Source of the DNA: Closterium sp. Naga37s-1 | Taxonomy: Eukaryota; Streptophyta; Zygnematophyceae; Desmidiales; Closteriaceae | Reading direction: 5' to 3' | Length of the DNA: 64,000 nt | Assembly: GCA_947471745.1 (NCBI GenBank) | Contig: CANJKZ010000826.1 | Location: 1,709,501 to 1,773,500, forward strand | Shown here: positions 33,475 through 44,311 of the stretch, in pieces | Layout of the letters: each line of letters starts with the position of its first letter | Position numbering within the stretch: position 1 is the first letter of the stretch | Made by a program: the position numbers and the translations under genes | Notes under the pieces: model-generated | Told to the model about the DNA's origin: nothing | Seen by the model: the letters and a program-made list of their open reading frames with translations, nothing else | Databases searched by the model: none

Positions 33475-36400
33475 ATGTATGTGTTGTCTGCTAGTGGAGA
33501 GGGTGACTGTTACCTGCGTGTCCCGCCCGACCCGGGCATTAGGACCAGTGAGGCTGCTGCACTAGGTGCTAGTGTGTCTGCTGCCCCAGGTGCTGGTGAG
33601 CCTTCCACTCTAGGTGCTAGTCTGTCTGCTGCCCCAGGTGCTGGTGAGGCTGCTGCTCTAGGTGCTCGTGAGTCTGCGCCCGCTGCGTCTACTGAGGCAC
33701 TGCACACCTTCACACTGGACTCAGGTGCTTCCCGCTGTTTCTTTCGTGACCGCACTGCCCTTGAGCAGCTTGCTCGGCCGGTTGCAGTCTCCCTCGCTGA
33801 CCCCTCTGGGGGTCCGGTCATTGCGACCTCCTCCACTGTCCTTCCTTATCCTGCGGTCCCGTCGGGCACACTGTCAGGCCTCTACCTCCCCTCGTTCTTT
33901 ACGAACTTGGTGGTGGGTAGTGCGCTCCAGGATGGGGGTGTCCACCAGTTCACCCCTGCCTACGAGCGTGTGACACACTGCACGTGTGCTAGGACGGGTC
34001 GCCACCTGGCTACTTTCACTCGGCAGCCGGGGTCGGACCTGTACACACTGACCACTGAGTCACCTCAGGTAGCTGCGTCTGCGTCTGCGTCTAGTCAGCT
34101 ATCGGCCCCCTGCCTGTCGCACCAGACCGTCCTCTGGCACCACCGCCTTGGTCACCCGTCAGTGCAGCGCCTTCGTGGCATGCACTCCCGGTACCTTGTC
34201 TCTGGTCTTCCCAGGGTTCTCCCTCCCCTACCACCCTCGCCTGCTCCTCCCTGTCTTCCCTGTGTCGAGGGGCGGCAGCGCGCCGCTCCTCACTCCTCCT
34301 CGTTTCCCCCGACGACTGCTCCCCTGCAGACGCTCCACACGGACGTGTGGGGCCCAGCCCGCGTCCGTGGACAGGGTCACGAGAGGTACTTCTTGATAGT
34401 TGTTGACGACTACTCGCGCTACACCACGGTCTTCCCCTTGCGCACCAAGGGTGAAGTCAGTGATGTTTTGATCCCTTGGATCCGCGCTGCCCGTCTCCAG
34501 CTCAGCGAGAGGTTCCACTCGGACTTTCCTGTCCTGCGTCTGCACTCTGACAGAGGTGGGGAGTTTTCCTCCGACCTCTTGAGGGCCTTCTGTCAGGGGG
34601 AGGGCATTGAGCAGTCGTTCACGCTTCCGGCCTCTCCACAGCAGAATGGGGTTGCTGAGCGCCGCATTGGTTTAGTCATGGAGGTCGCTCGTACCTCCTT
34701 GATCCATGCGGCTGCCCCCCACTTTCTGTGGCCGTTTGCGGTCCGCTACGCTGCGCATCAGCTCAACCTCTGGCCCCGTGTCTCCGTTCCGGAGACTTCG
34801 CCGACATTGCGTTGGACGGGAGAGGTTGGCGATGCGTCCGTGTTCCGGGTCTGGGGATCTCGTGCTTTTGTCCGCGATACGTCCGCGGACAAGCTCTCCT
34901 CCCGCGCTGTTCCTTGTGTCTTCCTTGGCTTCGTCCCGGACGCGTCTGGTTGGCAGTTTTACCACCCCACCTCGCGCCGTGTCCTCCCCTACTACCGCCT
35001 CTTCCCCTACCGCACTGCCCCGCTCCCCCCCCCGCCTCTCTTCCTCGCACCAGGTGCCGCTGTGGTAGACCCCCTCCCCCCTCAGGGTGCCGCTCCCTCA
35101 GGTGTGTCCCAGGTAGACCCGGTTGAGCCTGTCGAGGTAGCGGTCGACTCTCGTCCTGCTAGGGGTGCTGAGCCTGAGCGTGAGGAGCCTGGGGGTGCTG
35201 AGCCTGAGCGTGCGGAGCCTGGGGGTGCTGAGTCTGGGGGTGCTGAGCCTGAGCGTGCTGAGTCTGGGGGTGCTGAGCCTGAGGGTGCTGAGTCAGGGGG
35301 TGCTGAGCCTGAGGGTGTTGAGTCTGGGGGTGCTGAGCCTGGGGGTGCTGCGACTGACCGTGCTGCGCCTGGAGGCGCTCCTTCTTCACAGCAGCTGCGG
35401 GAGTGGTACTCGGGGTACTGCAGCCTCAGGAGAGGCACTTCTAGGGCTAGGGGTACTACTGGAGCTGGTGCTCGTGGTTTCCCGCCTAGGCGGGAGCTGC
35501 CCTCTCCCCAGCGGCTCCGAGAGTGGTACGCTCGGCGCTGCAGTCTCCGGAGTGGTGCTACTGGTGCTTTGGACCCTGGAGCTGGAGCTGCTGCTGGTGC
35601 CGCCGACCCTGCTGCTGGTGCTAGTGCTGGAGGTGCTGTTGATGCAGGTGCGACTGGAGGTGCTGCTGGTGCTGGAGCTGCTGGAGGTGCTGCTGCTGCA
35701 GGTGCTGCTGGAGGTGCTGCTAGTGCTGGAGATGCTGGAGGTGCTGCTGGTGCTGGAGTCGCTGGTCCTGGAGGTGCTCGTACTGGAGGTACTGGAGCTG
35801 CTGGGACTGGAGCTGCTGCGGGAGTTGGAGCTGGAGGTACTGGAGCTGCTGGTGCTCCTGGTGGTGCTGCGGGAGTTGTAGCTGGAGACCCTGGAGCTGA
35901 GGGTGCTGGAGCTGTCCCTGCTGGTTCCGGGAGTGCTGCGCAGCCGCGGCCGTACTACGTTCCGCCCCTTCAGCAGGTTCTTGGCCTCCCGCCCTCTCCT
36001 GGTCCTACTCCTCCCCTACTGAGTCCACCGCCTGTCCAGTCACAGTCACAGTTACAGCCTGCCTCTTCGCTGCCTGGTCCTTCTCCTTACGCTGGGCCGA
36101 CTAGAGGTCTTACGGAGCGTCGTGAGCCTGAGTCTCGTCCTGCGTCGCCTGAGTCTCGTTCAGCGTCGTCTGTCCGCGCTGGTCGTCGTGTTCCTCGCGA
36201 GCGTCCTCCTCCTGTCCCTGGCACTCACTACATGACTTTGCGTCCTTCCACTGCTCCACAGCGTGTCCCTCTGCCGTCTCCTGCGTCCTCTCTTCCTGAC
36301 GGTCCGGACCCGGAGTCTGACTCCCTTCAGGCTGCTAGTCCTACTGTCACGCGTCTCCTCGCCACTGTTGTCACTGACCCTACCTTTGAGTCCTCTGCTG

Positions 36401-37425
36401 CGTCTGCTCTATTCGCTGAGTTAGTTGACTTTGCTGCCGCCTGTCGTCTAGACTACGCCGCTAGCCTTGTTGCTGAGTCTGAGTCTGAGTCTGAGTCTGT
36501 CTGTCCTCCGTCCGTTGGGGGTGAGTGTGCTCTTGGCACGGACGTCCTTGAGGACAGAGAGGAGGAGTTTGAGTGCTTTGCCGCTGCTTTACCTCATCTC
36601 GTGTCCATGCTGATTGCCCCTGAGGGAGACCCGGATGCACCAGACATCCCGACCCCGCGCTCTTACGCAGAGGCGATAGAGGGTCCCTACTCCTCTCAGT
36701 GGCAGACAACCATGGACGCCGAGATGGCTTCCTGGAAGTCCACAGGCACCTACGTCGACGAGGTTCCCCCACCTGGGGCGAACATCGTCAGTGGCATGTG
36801 GATTTTCAGGGTGAAGCGGCCGCCGGGTTCTCCGCCTGTCTTCAAGGCGCGTTACGTTGCACGAGGCTTCAGTCAGCGAGAGGGAGTTGACTTCTTCCAG
36901 ACCTTCTCCCCGACCCCGAAGATGACCACTCTTCGGGTTCTGCTGCACATCGCCGCTCAGCGTGACTACGAGCTCCACCTACAGCGGTCGTCTCAGGGTT
37001 ACACCTTCAGCCTTGGCTCTGGTTCAGTTTCTTGGCGTTCTACACGCTCGTCTTCAGTTCTCAGCTCCAGCTGTGAGGCTGAGATCTACGCCACAGCCAT
37101 GGCTGCACAGGAGTTACGCTGGCTCACCTACCTGCTGACCGACCTGGGAGAGCGGCCTCGTTCTCCTCCAGTGCTGTACGTTGACAACAAGGCCACCACT
37201 GCCTTGTGTCAGGAGCACAGACTGGAGCACAGAACGAAGCACATCGCTCTGCGCTACTTCCTTGCTCGAGAGTTGCAGCAGCGTGGTCAGCTTCGTCTTG
37301 CTTACGTGGCCACTCGGGCCAACACTGCTGATGTGTTCACCAAGGCGCTTCAGCCTTGTGATCATCAGCGTTTCTGTACTCTTCTCGGTCTTGTGCCTAC
37401 TGTGCCTCACTTGCTCACTTCTTGA
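33475..37425 (+). pseudogene. Copia A pol region
   Basis: A 1,316-codon open frame. Aspartic protease motif LDSGASRCF near residue 82; GAG-pre-integrase HxxH...CxxC (WHHRLGHPS ... CLPCVEG) near 220-265; integrase triad D290, D359 and E395 (HTDVWG, HSDRGGEF, NGVAERR), the last two 35 residues apart; a long linker of GGAEP-type and Ala/Gly-rich repeats (about 560-830) with two REWY motifs; then reverse transcriptase and RNase H parts (CEAEIYATAMAAQELRWL, YVDNKATTAL, ADVFTKAL). Compared with element C and other copia pol regions, the reverse transcriptase part is not complete, so the element is not functional as it stands. Confidence 0.93.
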
Positions 37426-37656
37426 CTCTGCTTGTACTGTGATCTCTAAATATATGTTCCTGCATGTTTCTACTTGCTAGGTTGTGATCACTGTATCTCT
37501 TGGTATATTATCAAACTGCATTTGAACTGGTCTTGTGACCGCTTGCTTGTGCTCAGAATTTGTGTGGTTTCCTTGAGATCCACCCTGAGCTTGCTTTGCT
37601 TTGCTTTGACTGGTCTTGTGACCATCTGGTTGTCCCCCACTTCGCCTATGGGGGTG

Positions 37657-37794
37657 TGTCAAACATTATACATGTTTATATTGTGTAGGCTATAGTGGGT
37701 TTAGCCTTAGGGGGTACAACATTGTTAGGGTTTCCTACTTGTATCACCCTGTTGCCTAGTTTCATCCATTCTCGTGCAGTACTAGCTTCTAACA
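37657..37794 (+). repeat. Copia A 3' LTR
   Basis: TGTCAAACATTATAC...TAACA, 138 bp, preceded by a polypurine-like TATGGGGGTG and followed by the target duplication CGCAC. Starts with the same eight bases as the LTR of element C. Confidence 0.96.
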
Positions 37795-37799
37795 CGCAC

Positions 37800-38260
37800 G
37801 ACAGACGGGACGAGGAGAGAACGATGGATGGTGGCAAAACAGTGAATGTCGCCCGCGAAAAATACGACAGCTGACGACGTGAATGACAGTAGACGACCAG
37901 AGCGATAGCATTGGATTTGAGATGATGGAGGGCCGCGAGAGCAGAGAGCAGCGGGAATGGCGGATGGGGTAAGCACGCGCGTGTAGGCGGGGTTCCCGGC
38001 GGCGGAAACAGCCGCGCCGCTGTGAGCAGCAAAGGCGAAAGCGTCGGCGGCGGCGCCGCGAAGTGGCGGTGGAAGCCGGTCGCGAAGGATCACTTCCTCA
38101 CCGCCGCAAAGGCCGCCGTCCCCGCCGCCGCCACCGTTCATGCTCCTCTACTGCTGGCTTTGCGAGAGTCCGTGGAATCTGATTTGCACGCCAATGGGAG
38201 AAGCAGCGTAGATGGGGGTAGCAGTGGTGGGCGGCCGCGCGGAGGGGGAAGGGGAGGTGG
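37800..38260 (+). other. Right piece of block M copy 2
   Basis: Continues the block M copy that copia A interrupts. Shared landmarks with copies 1 and 3 are GGTTCCCGGCGGCGG, GCGAGAGTCCGTGGAA and GCGGAGGGGGAAGGGGAGG. Plus-strand reading HAPLLLALRESVES then GRPRGGGRGGG matches the other copies. Function unknown. Confidence 0.5.
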
Positions 38261-38475
38261 AGCTGAACTCAATGCACTGCCGGCCTCACTGCAGGCCACC
38301 TCACTGGTACGCCCATGGGAGAGGAGTGCATGTCGGCCTCTCTGTCGGCCTCTCTGCCGGCCTCTCTGCCGGCCTCTCTGCCTGCCTCTCTGTTGGTCAC
38401 CTCAGGCCAAACCCAGTTACGCCCTCGGGAACGGAGCGTACTGCTGAGCCCACAAACTCCACTCGCCTCCATCTA
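38261..38475. repeat. 12-bp minisatellite in unassigned sequence
   Basis: CGGCCTCTCTGC is repeated about five times at about 38,333-38,392. The flanks carry CTGCAGGCCACC and short ordinary sequence. No gene seen. Confidence 0.8.
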
Positions 38476-38483
38476 CCCATGCC

Positions 38484-39427
38484 TAGGGATGAGCATATAT
38501 CCGAACCGAACAGGATTTTTTTTTGCCAAAAAATGTTCGGCACGAACATGTTCGTGTTCGACGCGGTACATCGACGAACACCCCCCTGTTCGTCGACGAA
38601 TTGGCCGCGACATAATCTAGGGTCGCGGCCAATTCTAGCGTTGGTCATTTTTTAGAGTTCCGCGACCATGTCGCTGCCACCAGCCCGCCCAGCCCACACC
38701 CTCACCTACTACTACTAATAGCCTAGCGTGGAAGATGATTCAATTCTCACGTGTTGGCGAGATGCTTACAAGTTTTAATAATAGAAGGGGTCGCAGCATT
38801 GGAGATTGCTATTGAGGGCGAGGGTGCAGAGGAGGAGGAGGAGGAGGAGGAGGAGGAGGAGGAGGAGGAGGAGGAGGAGGAGGAGGAGGAGGAGGAGGAG
38901 GAGGAGGAGGAAGAGGAGGAGGAGGAGGAGGAGGCGGAGGAGGAGGTGGAGGGGGAGGCGGCGGAGGAGGTGGAGGAGGCGGCGGAGGGGAGAGGGGCGG
39001 ACGCAGTAGAAGGTGGCGCGGATGGTGGTGTTGGTAGCGGGGGTGGGACAGGGATGTAGTTCTGATTTTGTTGGTGGGCTATGGAGGGACCCTTTGGTGA
39101 CGTTTCGATGTTGAATGCTAGGTAGTCCTTTGACTATGGACATGTTCTTTGTCGGACGTTATTTATGCTCATCAAAGTTATTATAAACACGGCAAAGGTA
39201 AGGCAAAACAAAACCAAGCTGAAAACCCTACCAGCAGAATGCATTGGCAGTGTTTTATAATGCTAAGCCCCCAGGGGCGAACACGAACATGTTCTTGTCG
39301 AACATGTTCGTGTTCGCCTTTACAGGCGAACTTCGAACACCCCTTTGGGCGGTTCGGTTCGCTGAACGGCCCTATTCGAGCCAAAGCGAACGCGAATATG
39401 TTCGAGTTCGCCTCGTGCTAATCCCTA
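38484..39427. mobile_element. hAT-type non-autonomous DNA transposon
   Basis: 944 bp with terminal inverted repeats TAGGGATGAGCA (left) and TAGGGATTAGCA (right, reverse complement), 11 of 12 identical. It is flanked by a perfect 8-bp target duplication CCCATGCC at 38,476-38,483 and 39,428-39,435. An 8-bp duplication and TAGGGAT-type ends are hAT hallmarks. Subterminal CGAACATGTTCG palindromes occur at 38,543-38,554 and 39,299-39,310, with near-copies at 39,284 and near the right end; such clustered motifs are typical transposase-binding regions. No transposase is encoded, so it depends on a helper elsewhere. Confidence 0.92.
38829..38995. repeat. GGA/GAG microsatellite inside the hAT element
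   Basis: A long GGA trinucleotide run, pure at first and then interrupted with GGC and GGT. It creates glutamate-rich, arginine-rich and leucine-rich open frames that I do not regard as genes. Confidence 0.95.
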
Positions 39428-39435
39428 CCCATGCC

Positions 39436-40223
39436 CCCTCTCTCCCCCCTAGGTACGCCCATCAGGTGGTCCATCAGTGTATCGCCTGAGCTGAACTCAC
39501 TCCTGCACACACTGCTGCTGGCCCACCCTTTTCCTCCCCTCCATCCCCCTATGCCCTCTCCCTTACCCCAGGCTCGCCCCCCAGGTGGTGTGACTAGAAT
39601 TAGGCCACCTCGTGCACACACTGCTCGCCCACCACCCCGCTCCTCTGCCCGTCTTGTACATCTGCCGCTCTCCCCCCCTCCCAGGTATGCCCCCCCACCA
39701 GTCACTCAATCCCCGTCCACATCCCCCTTGTTCCCCACACCGGTGCACATCCACCCTCCTCCTTCTCCCACCCCCACCCGTGGGAGCAGGGAGCAATGCA
39801 GCGGCGGATGCTGGCAGGGCTGAAGGAAATGCCTCCTTTTCCCTCCCTCGTCCCTCCTTCCCCTCAACCCCCATGCATGGCAGCACACAGCAATGCGACG
39901 GCGCTTGCCTGCCAACAGGGTTGCAGGAGGTGGGGGTGGCGAACAAAGCTCAAGTCCAGGGCTGGAGGTTGGCCCACCTAGAGCTTGGGGGTAGGGACTG
40001 CTTTCCTATTTCCTCATGCCCAGGTGCAGGGAGCTATGAAGCGTGCAGGGAGCTATGAAGCGTGCAGGGAGCTATGAAGCGTGCATGGAGCTGTGAAGCG
40101 TGCAAGGAGCTATGAAGCGTGCAGGGAGCTATGAAGCGTTCCCGACTCACCCATAACCTATGCACCCATCGCACTCCACTTCATCCCACCCCTACGCATC
40201 CACCCTTCCGTCCTCTCACCGAG
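39436..40223. other. Pyrimidine-rich intron-like stretch with a 19-bp minisatellite
   Basis: Contains CCCCCTAG|GTACGCCCATCAGG and CCCAG|GTATGCC-like boundaries and long C-rich tracts. At 40,024-40,139 a 19-bp unit with core GCAGGGAGCTATGAAGC is repeated about six times. No open frame with convincing coding character. Confidence 0.6.
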
Positions 40224-40582
40224 TGGTCTTGACGCGGCGTGCTCGTTCATCCTATCATACGCTGCTCCACACAGCAACATTCCAAACGCTCTCTCTTTCT
40301 TCCCCTCCCCTTTTCCCCACCCCCCCCCCTCTGTCCCACAAATGGTCTTGGCGCGGCCCAGTCCATTCATCCATCCAATCACACGCCATCCACAAGCACG
40401 CAGCATCCACAATTCCAACCACCCCATCCAGCCACCACTATCCACCCATCCATCCACTCAGCCCATTCCCCCTCCACCCGCCAGGCGGTCTTGACGCGAC
40501 CCTCTCATCCATCATCAGATGCCGATGCTCACAGCATCCACCAGGCGCTCTTGAGGCTCCCTCCCGACGCCACCTCGCTAAG
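40224..40582 (+). pseudogene. Three exon-like E2 modules
   Basis: Copies start near 40,224 (VVLTRRARSSYHTLL), 40,342 (MVLARPSPFIHPITRH) and 40,495 (AVLTRPSHPSSDADAHSIHQ). The last is the best exon candidate in the window: CCGCCAG immediately before 40,495, 88 bp of open sequence, and CTAAG|GTGAGG at its end (40,582). Relatives are at 26,373-26,741. No known domain recognised. Copia B lies 15 bp downstream. Confidence 0.45.
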
Positions 40583-40597
40583 GTGAGGTGGCCTAGG

Positions 40598-40996
40598 TGT
40601 TAGAAATATATATTGTGTAGCATGCCAACACTTGTAACTGTACACCAATTGTGGTGTACAGTTGGGTTGGGACTACACCCAACTTTGGGTGTCGTCTTGC
40701 ATTGTGGGGTGCCAATCCACCCAATTGTGGTTGAGCCCCCAAATGCAACCCACTTGGCTTATGGGTACCTCACTTCCCACAAGTGAGGTCCACTCAACCC
40801 AAGTGGGCCTAGGGTTGCCTCACTTCCACAAAGTGTGGGCAACCCAACCCACTTGACCTATGGTTGCCTCACTCCCCCAAGTGAGGTCAACCCAACCTAT
40901 GGTCATCTTCACCCTTCCCTTTCAAGCCTTCCTTCCAACTATATATGCTAGGCTTCTCCTCTAATGAAGTTACTTGTTCAATTTACAATCTTCACA
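40598..40996 (+). repeat. Copia B 5' LTR
   Basis: TGTTAGAAAT...CTTCACA, 399 bp. A TATATA lies about 50 bp before its end. It contains several short inverted repeats, such as CTCACTT and AAGTGAG around a 5-bp spacer, and repeated CCCACTTG/CAAGTGGG blocks that could fold. Confidence 0.96.
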
Positions 40997-41008
40997 TGGT
41001 ATAGAGCT
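40997..41008 (+). other. Copia B primer-binding site
   Basis: TGGTATAGAGCT directly after the LTR closely matches the plant copia initiator-Met site TGGTATCAGAGC. Confidence 0.88.
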
Positions 41009-41087
41009 ACTTGTTCCTAGGCCTTACCTCTCCCTCCCTACCGTTTTTTTTTTTCCATGGGCCCACCCCACAGTCACAAATCCCCTC

Positions 41088-42590
41088 CTACGCGTGGCTC
41101 AACCTAGCCATCCCTAGCATACCCTCGCCGCGACCTACGCCGTCGCCGCCGTTCCCTCTCCCCGCCGCGATTACGCCCTCCTCGCCTGCGGATCCCACCG
41201 CCGCGAGCGCTTCGCCGCTGCCCCCCCCCCCCCCCTCCTCCCGTCGCCGAGACCCCTCGTCGCCGCCTCCCCCTCCCGCCGCCGCGCCTTCTCCGGCGCC
41301 ACCTGCGCATCCCACCGCCGCGACGCCTCGTCGCCGCCTGCCCAACCCTCCACCGCGACCCCCCGTCGCCGCCTCCCCTTACCGCCGCCGCGCCCGCTTC
41401 GGCGCCGCCTGTGCATCCCACCCCTGCGACGCCTCGTCGCCGCCTGCCCATCCCTCCGCCGCGACGTCACGTCGCCGCCTCACCTTACCGCCGCCGCGCC
41501 TGCTTCAGCGCCGCGTGCGCATCCCGCCGCCGCGACGCCTCGTCGCCGCCTGCCCATCCCTCCGCCGCGACGTCACGTCGCCGCCTCCCCTTACCGCCGC
41601 CGCGCCTGCTTCGACGCCGCCTGCGCATCCCGCCGCCGCCTTCCCATCCCTCCGCCGCAACGTCACGTCGCCGCCTCCCCTTACTGCCGCCGCGCCTGCT
41701 TCGGCACCGCCTGCGCATCCCGCCGCCACGACGCTTCGTCGCTGCCTGCCCGTCCCGCCCCCGCGACTTCGCGTCGCCGCCTGCACGTCCCGCCGCCGCG
41801 ACCTAACGTCGCCGCCTGCACATCCCGCCGCCGCGACTTCGCGTCGCTGCCTGCACGTCCCGCCGCCGCGACCTAGTGTCGCCGCCTGCGCATCTCGCCG
41901 CCGCGACTGCTCGTCAACGCCTGCCCGTCCCGCCGCCGCGACCTAGTGTCGCCGCCTGCGCATCTCGCCGCCGCGACTGCTCGTCGCCGCCTGCGCATCC
42001 CGCCGCCGCGAACTACTCGTCGCCGCCTGCCCGTCCCCCCGCCGCGATTTCGCATCGTCGCCTCCCCTCCCCGCCGCCGCTACCGCACGCCGTCGCCCGC
42101 GCATCCCGCTGCCCCTACTGCCCCGCCACCCGGCCGCAATTTCCGATGCCGCAACTGCACCGCCAGCCACCCGCATATCCGCCGCCGCGACCACACCGTC
42201 GCCGCTTGCGCTTCCCGCCGCGGCGCCTGCTTGTCCCCGCTTGCCCACACCACCCCCTGCAGATTCCACCGCCGCAGCAGCCGCTTCAATGGTAGCAGCA
42301 GCGGCCATGGCAGCAACAGCCCCAACTACAGCTGCAGCCGATTTCTTCCTCTCCCTCCCCCCCCCTCCCCCTTTCCTTCTCCTCTCCCTCTTCTCCTACG
42401 CAGCAGCAGCCGGGACAGCTCAGCAGCGGCAGCAGCAGCAGCAGCTTCGGCAGCAGCGGCAGCAGCGGCGGCAGCAGCGGCAGCATCGGCAGCAGCGGCA
42501 GCAGCAGCAGCAGCGGCAGCACCGGAAGCAGCGGCAGTAGCCGGAGGAGTGCACCAGCCTCAGTAGTAGCACCTTCCCCCTCGGCCGCCG
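41088..42590. repeat. Copia B leader repeat tract
   Basis: About 1.5 kb of CCGCCGCGAC/GTCGCCGCCTGCCC-type degenerate tandem repeats between primer site and gag, followed by CAGCAGCGG triplet repeats at 42,400-42,540. Proline/arginine/alanine-rich frames on both strands are repeat artefacts. Confidence 0.85.
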
Positions 42591-42687
42591 CGGGTCCACC
42601 CGCCGTCGCCCTCCCCCTTGACCGCCGCGGGTCCACCCGCCGCGGTCCCCCTCGTGGCCGCCACGGGTCCACCCGCCGTCGCCCCTC

Positions 42688-44091
42688 ATGGCTACCAACC
42701 CTTCTGCCCCCCTCCCCCCTCCCATCGACGCCTCCTCTATCGACAAGCTCCAGCTTGCCGCGGACCGCTCGGCTGTCATTTGGCACTCGTTCGTCGGGAG
42801 CATCCGCCGTGTCCTCCATGATGCCTTCGTTGGACCCTACTGCGTCCTCGACATCCTCCTCCGCCGCCCGCACGCTCTCCAGCCCAAGGCACCCATTCAC
42901 CCCGGTGAACCCCCTCCTACCCCCATTCCCCCTGGCCCTCCTCCTCCTGAACCTACCTTGGAGATCGCCGCTACCCCAGAGCTCTAAGCTGCCGCCGATG
43001 CCACCTTCCTCCACGGTCGCCGCGAGTACCTCATCCACAAGGCGGAGTATGAAGTTGTGGTGCATAATCACGACTTTGCAACAGCGGAACGTGCCACTCG
43101 CCTGGCGTTACTTAATGAGTATAACACGGCCATGGCAGACTACCTCCCCAAGAGCATCACATGGGCCACTGCTGACAACCGCGCCTGCACCATCCTCCTC
43201 GGCGCACTCCCCGACACCCTCATGCGCCGCTTCCAGGCTCGAGAGATGCGCGCCTCCCTAATTTGGGCCGAGCTCCAGGCGATGTTTGAGCGTCGCGACA
43301 TCAGCTCTGTCGGCGCCCTTTTCCAGGAGTACTTCTCCATCACCCTTGCCATCTGTGACGGCGCAGTCGACTACGTGAGGCGCATGCAGGAGGTCGCTGA
43401 TCGCCTTGCGGTGCGCCAAGCTGCCCTCCCCGAGCCACTGCAAATCCATCGCCTCCTCTACAACCTTACCCCGGACTACGAGTCCCGCCTCCATGCCTTC
43501 ACTGAGGCAAACTCCATGGCCGGCCTCAACGACGTGGTCCAGTGGATCATTGACACGGAGGTCAAGCTCCGCACCCCCATTGTCAACCTTACCACCCCTC
43601 AGTCCTCCTCCTCCAGCTCCCTCAATGCTACGCAGCCGCGCAACCAGGGTGGTCGCAACGGCGGCGGTGGAGGTCGTGGAGCGGGTGGCGGTGGTGGTGG
43701 AGGTCGGGGCGGTGGTGGTGGCGGTGGTGGTGGTGGTGGCCGTGGTGGCCGTGGTGGCGGTGGTAGTGGTGCTGGCGGCACCCCTGCTAGAGGACCTTCC
43801 GGTGCTGGTGGTGCTGTGAATCGAGGCGGTCGCCCTGGAACTCTCCCCCCATGCACGTATGTTCGCCGCCATGGTCCCCATGCTGGTACCCCTTGCGGTC
43901 AAACCAACCACCCTCCTACCACGTGCTTCAAGGCGCTCGATGATGCCTGGTTTGATCGAGGCAACACTAGCACCCCTCCTCGCTGGAACACTGTCACCCC
44001 TCGCTCCTCCTTGGTGGATGTTCAAACCCTCCCATCCTTCCTTCCTGCTCACCTTCGCCTGGTTACACCCTCCCCACCTTCCCAGCTGTAG
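42688..44091 (+). pseudogene. Copia B gag region
   Basis: Starts MATNPSAPLPPPIDASSIDK. The Gag helical core follows (ALLNEYNTAMADYLPKSITW ... FQEYFSITL ... YVRRMQEVADRLAV ... LLYNLTPDYES), typical of the UBN2/retrotran_gag type of plant copia. A glycine-rich stretch (about 43,670-43,790) precedes a cysteine cluster C-x13-C-x4-H-x4-C starting at CTYVRRHGPHAG (about 43,855). Broken element. Confidence 0.88.
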
Positions 44092-44311
44092 CAGTTTCAG
44101 CAGCACCAGCAGCAGCAGCACCAGTACTTCCAGCAGCAGCACCACCACCAGTACTTCCAACAGCAGCAGCAGCAGTAGCTGCAGTTTCTCCAACCGCATT
44201 AGCAGCCGCCGCCGCAGTTCTTCCAGCCGCCGCAGCAGCAGCACCCGCAGTTCCTTCCGCCACACTGGCAGCAGCAGCCGATGACCTTCGGCACAGTGGC
44301 CATGGCCGCTC

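Larger units (their letters stand above)
31274..37794 (+). mobile_element. Ty1/copia LTR retrotransposon A
   Basis: A 6.5-kb element bounded by 138-bp direct LTRs and a 5-bp target duplication CGCAC (31,269-31,273 and 37,795-37,799). Order of parts: LTR, initiator-Met type primer site, GC-rich repeated leader, gag, protease, GAG-pre-integrase, integrase, then reverse transcriptase and RNase H parts, a purine-rich tract TATGGGGGTG just before the 3' LTR, LTR. Integrase before reverse transcriptase identifies the copia order. The ends look whole, but the coding part is broken, with a few breaks. The LTRs differ at 4 of 138 sites, about 3%; with an assumed 1e-8 substitutions per site per year that is of the order of 1.5 million years. 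It is closely related to element C. It interrupts block M copy 2. Confidence 0.97.

Noticed and set aside
38751-39143. Glutamate-rich, arginine-rich or leucine-rich proteins at the GGA run
   Set aside because: All frames of a trinucleotide microsatellite stay open; it lies inside a non-autonomous transposon.
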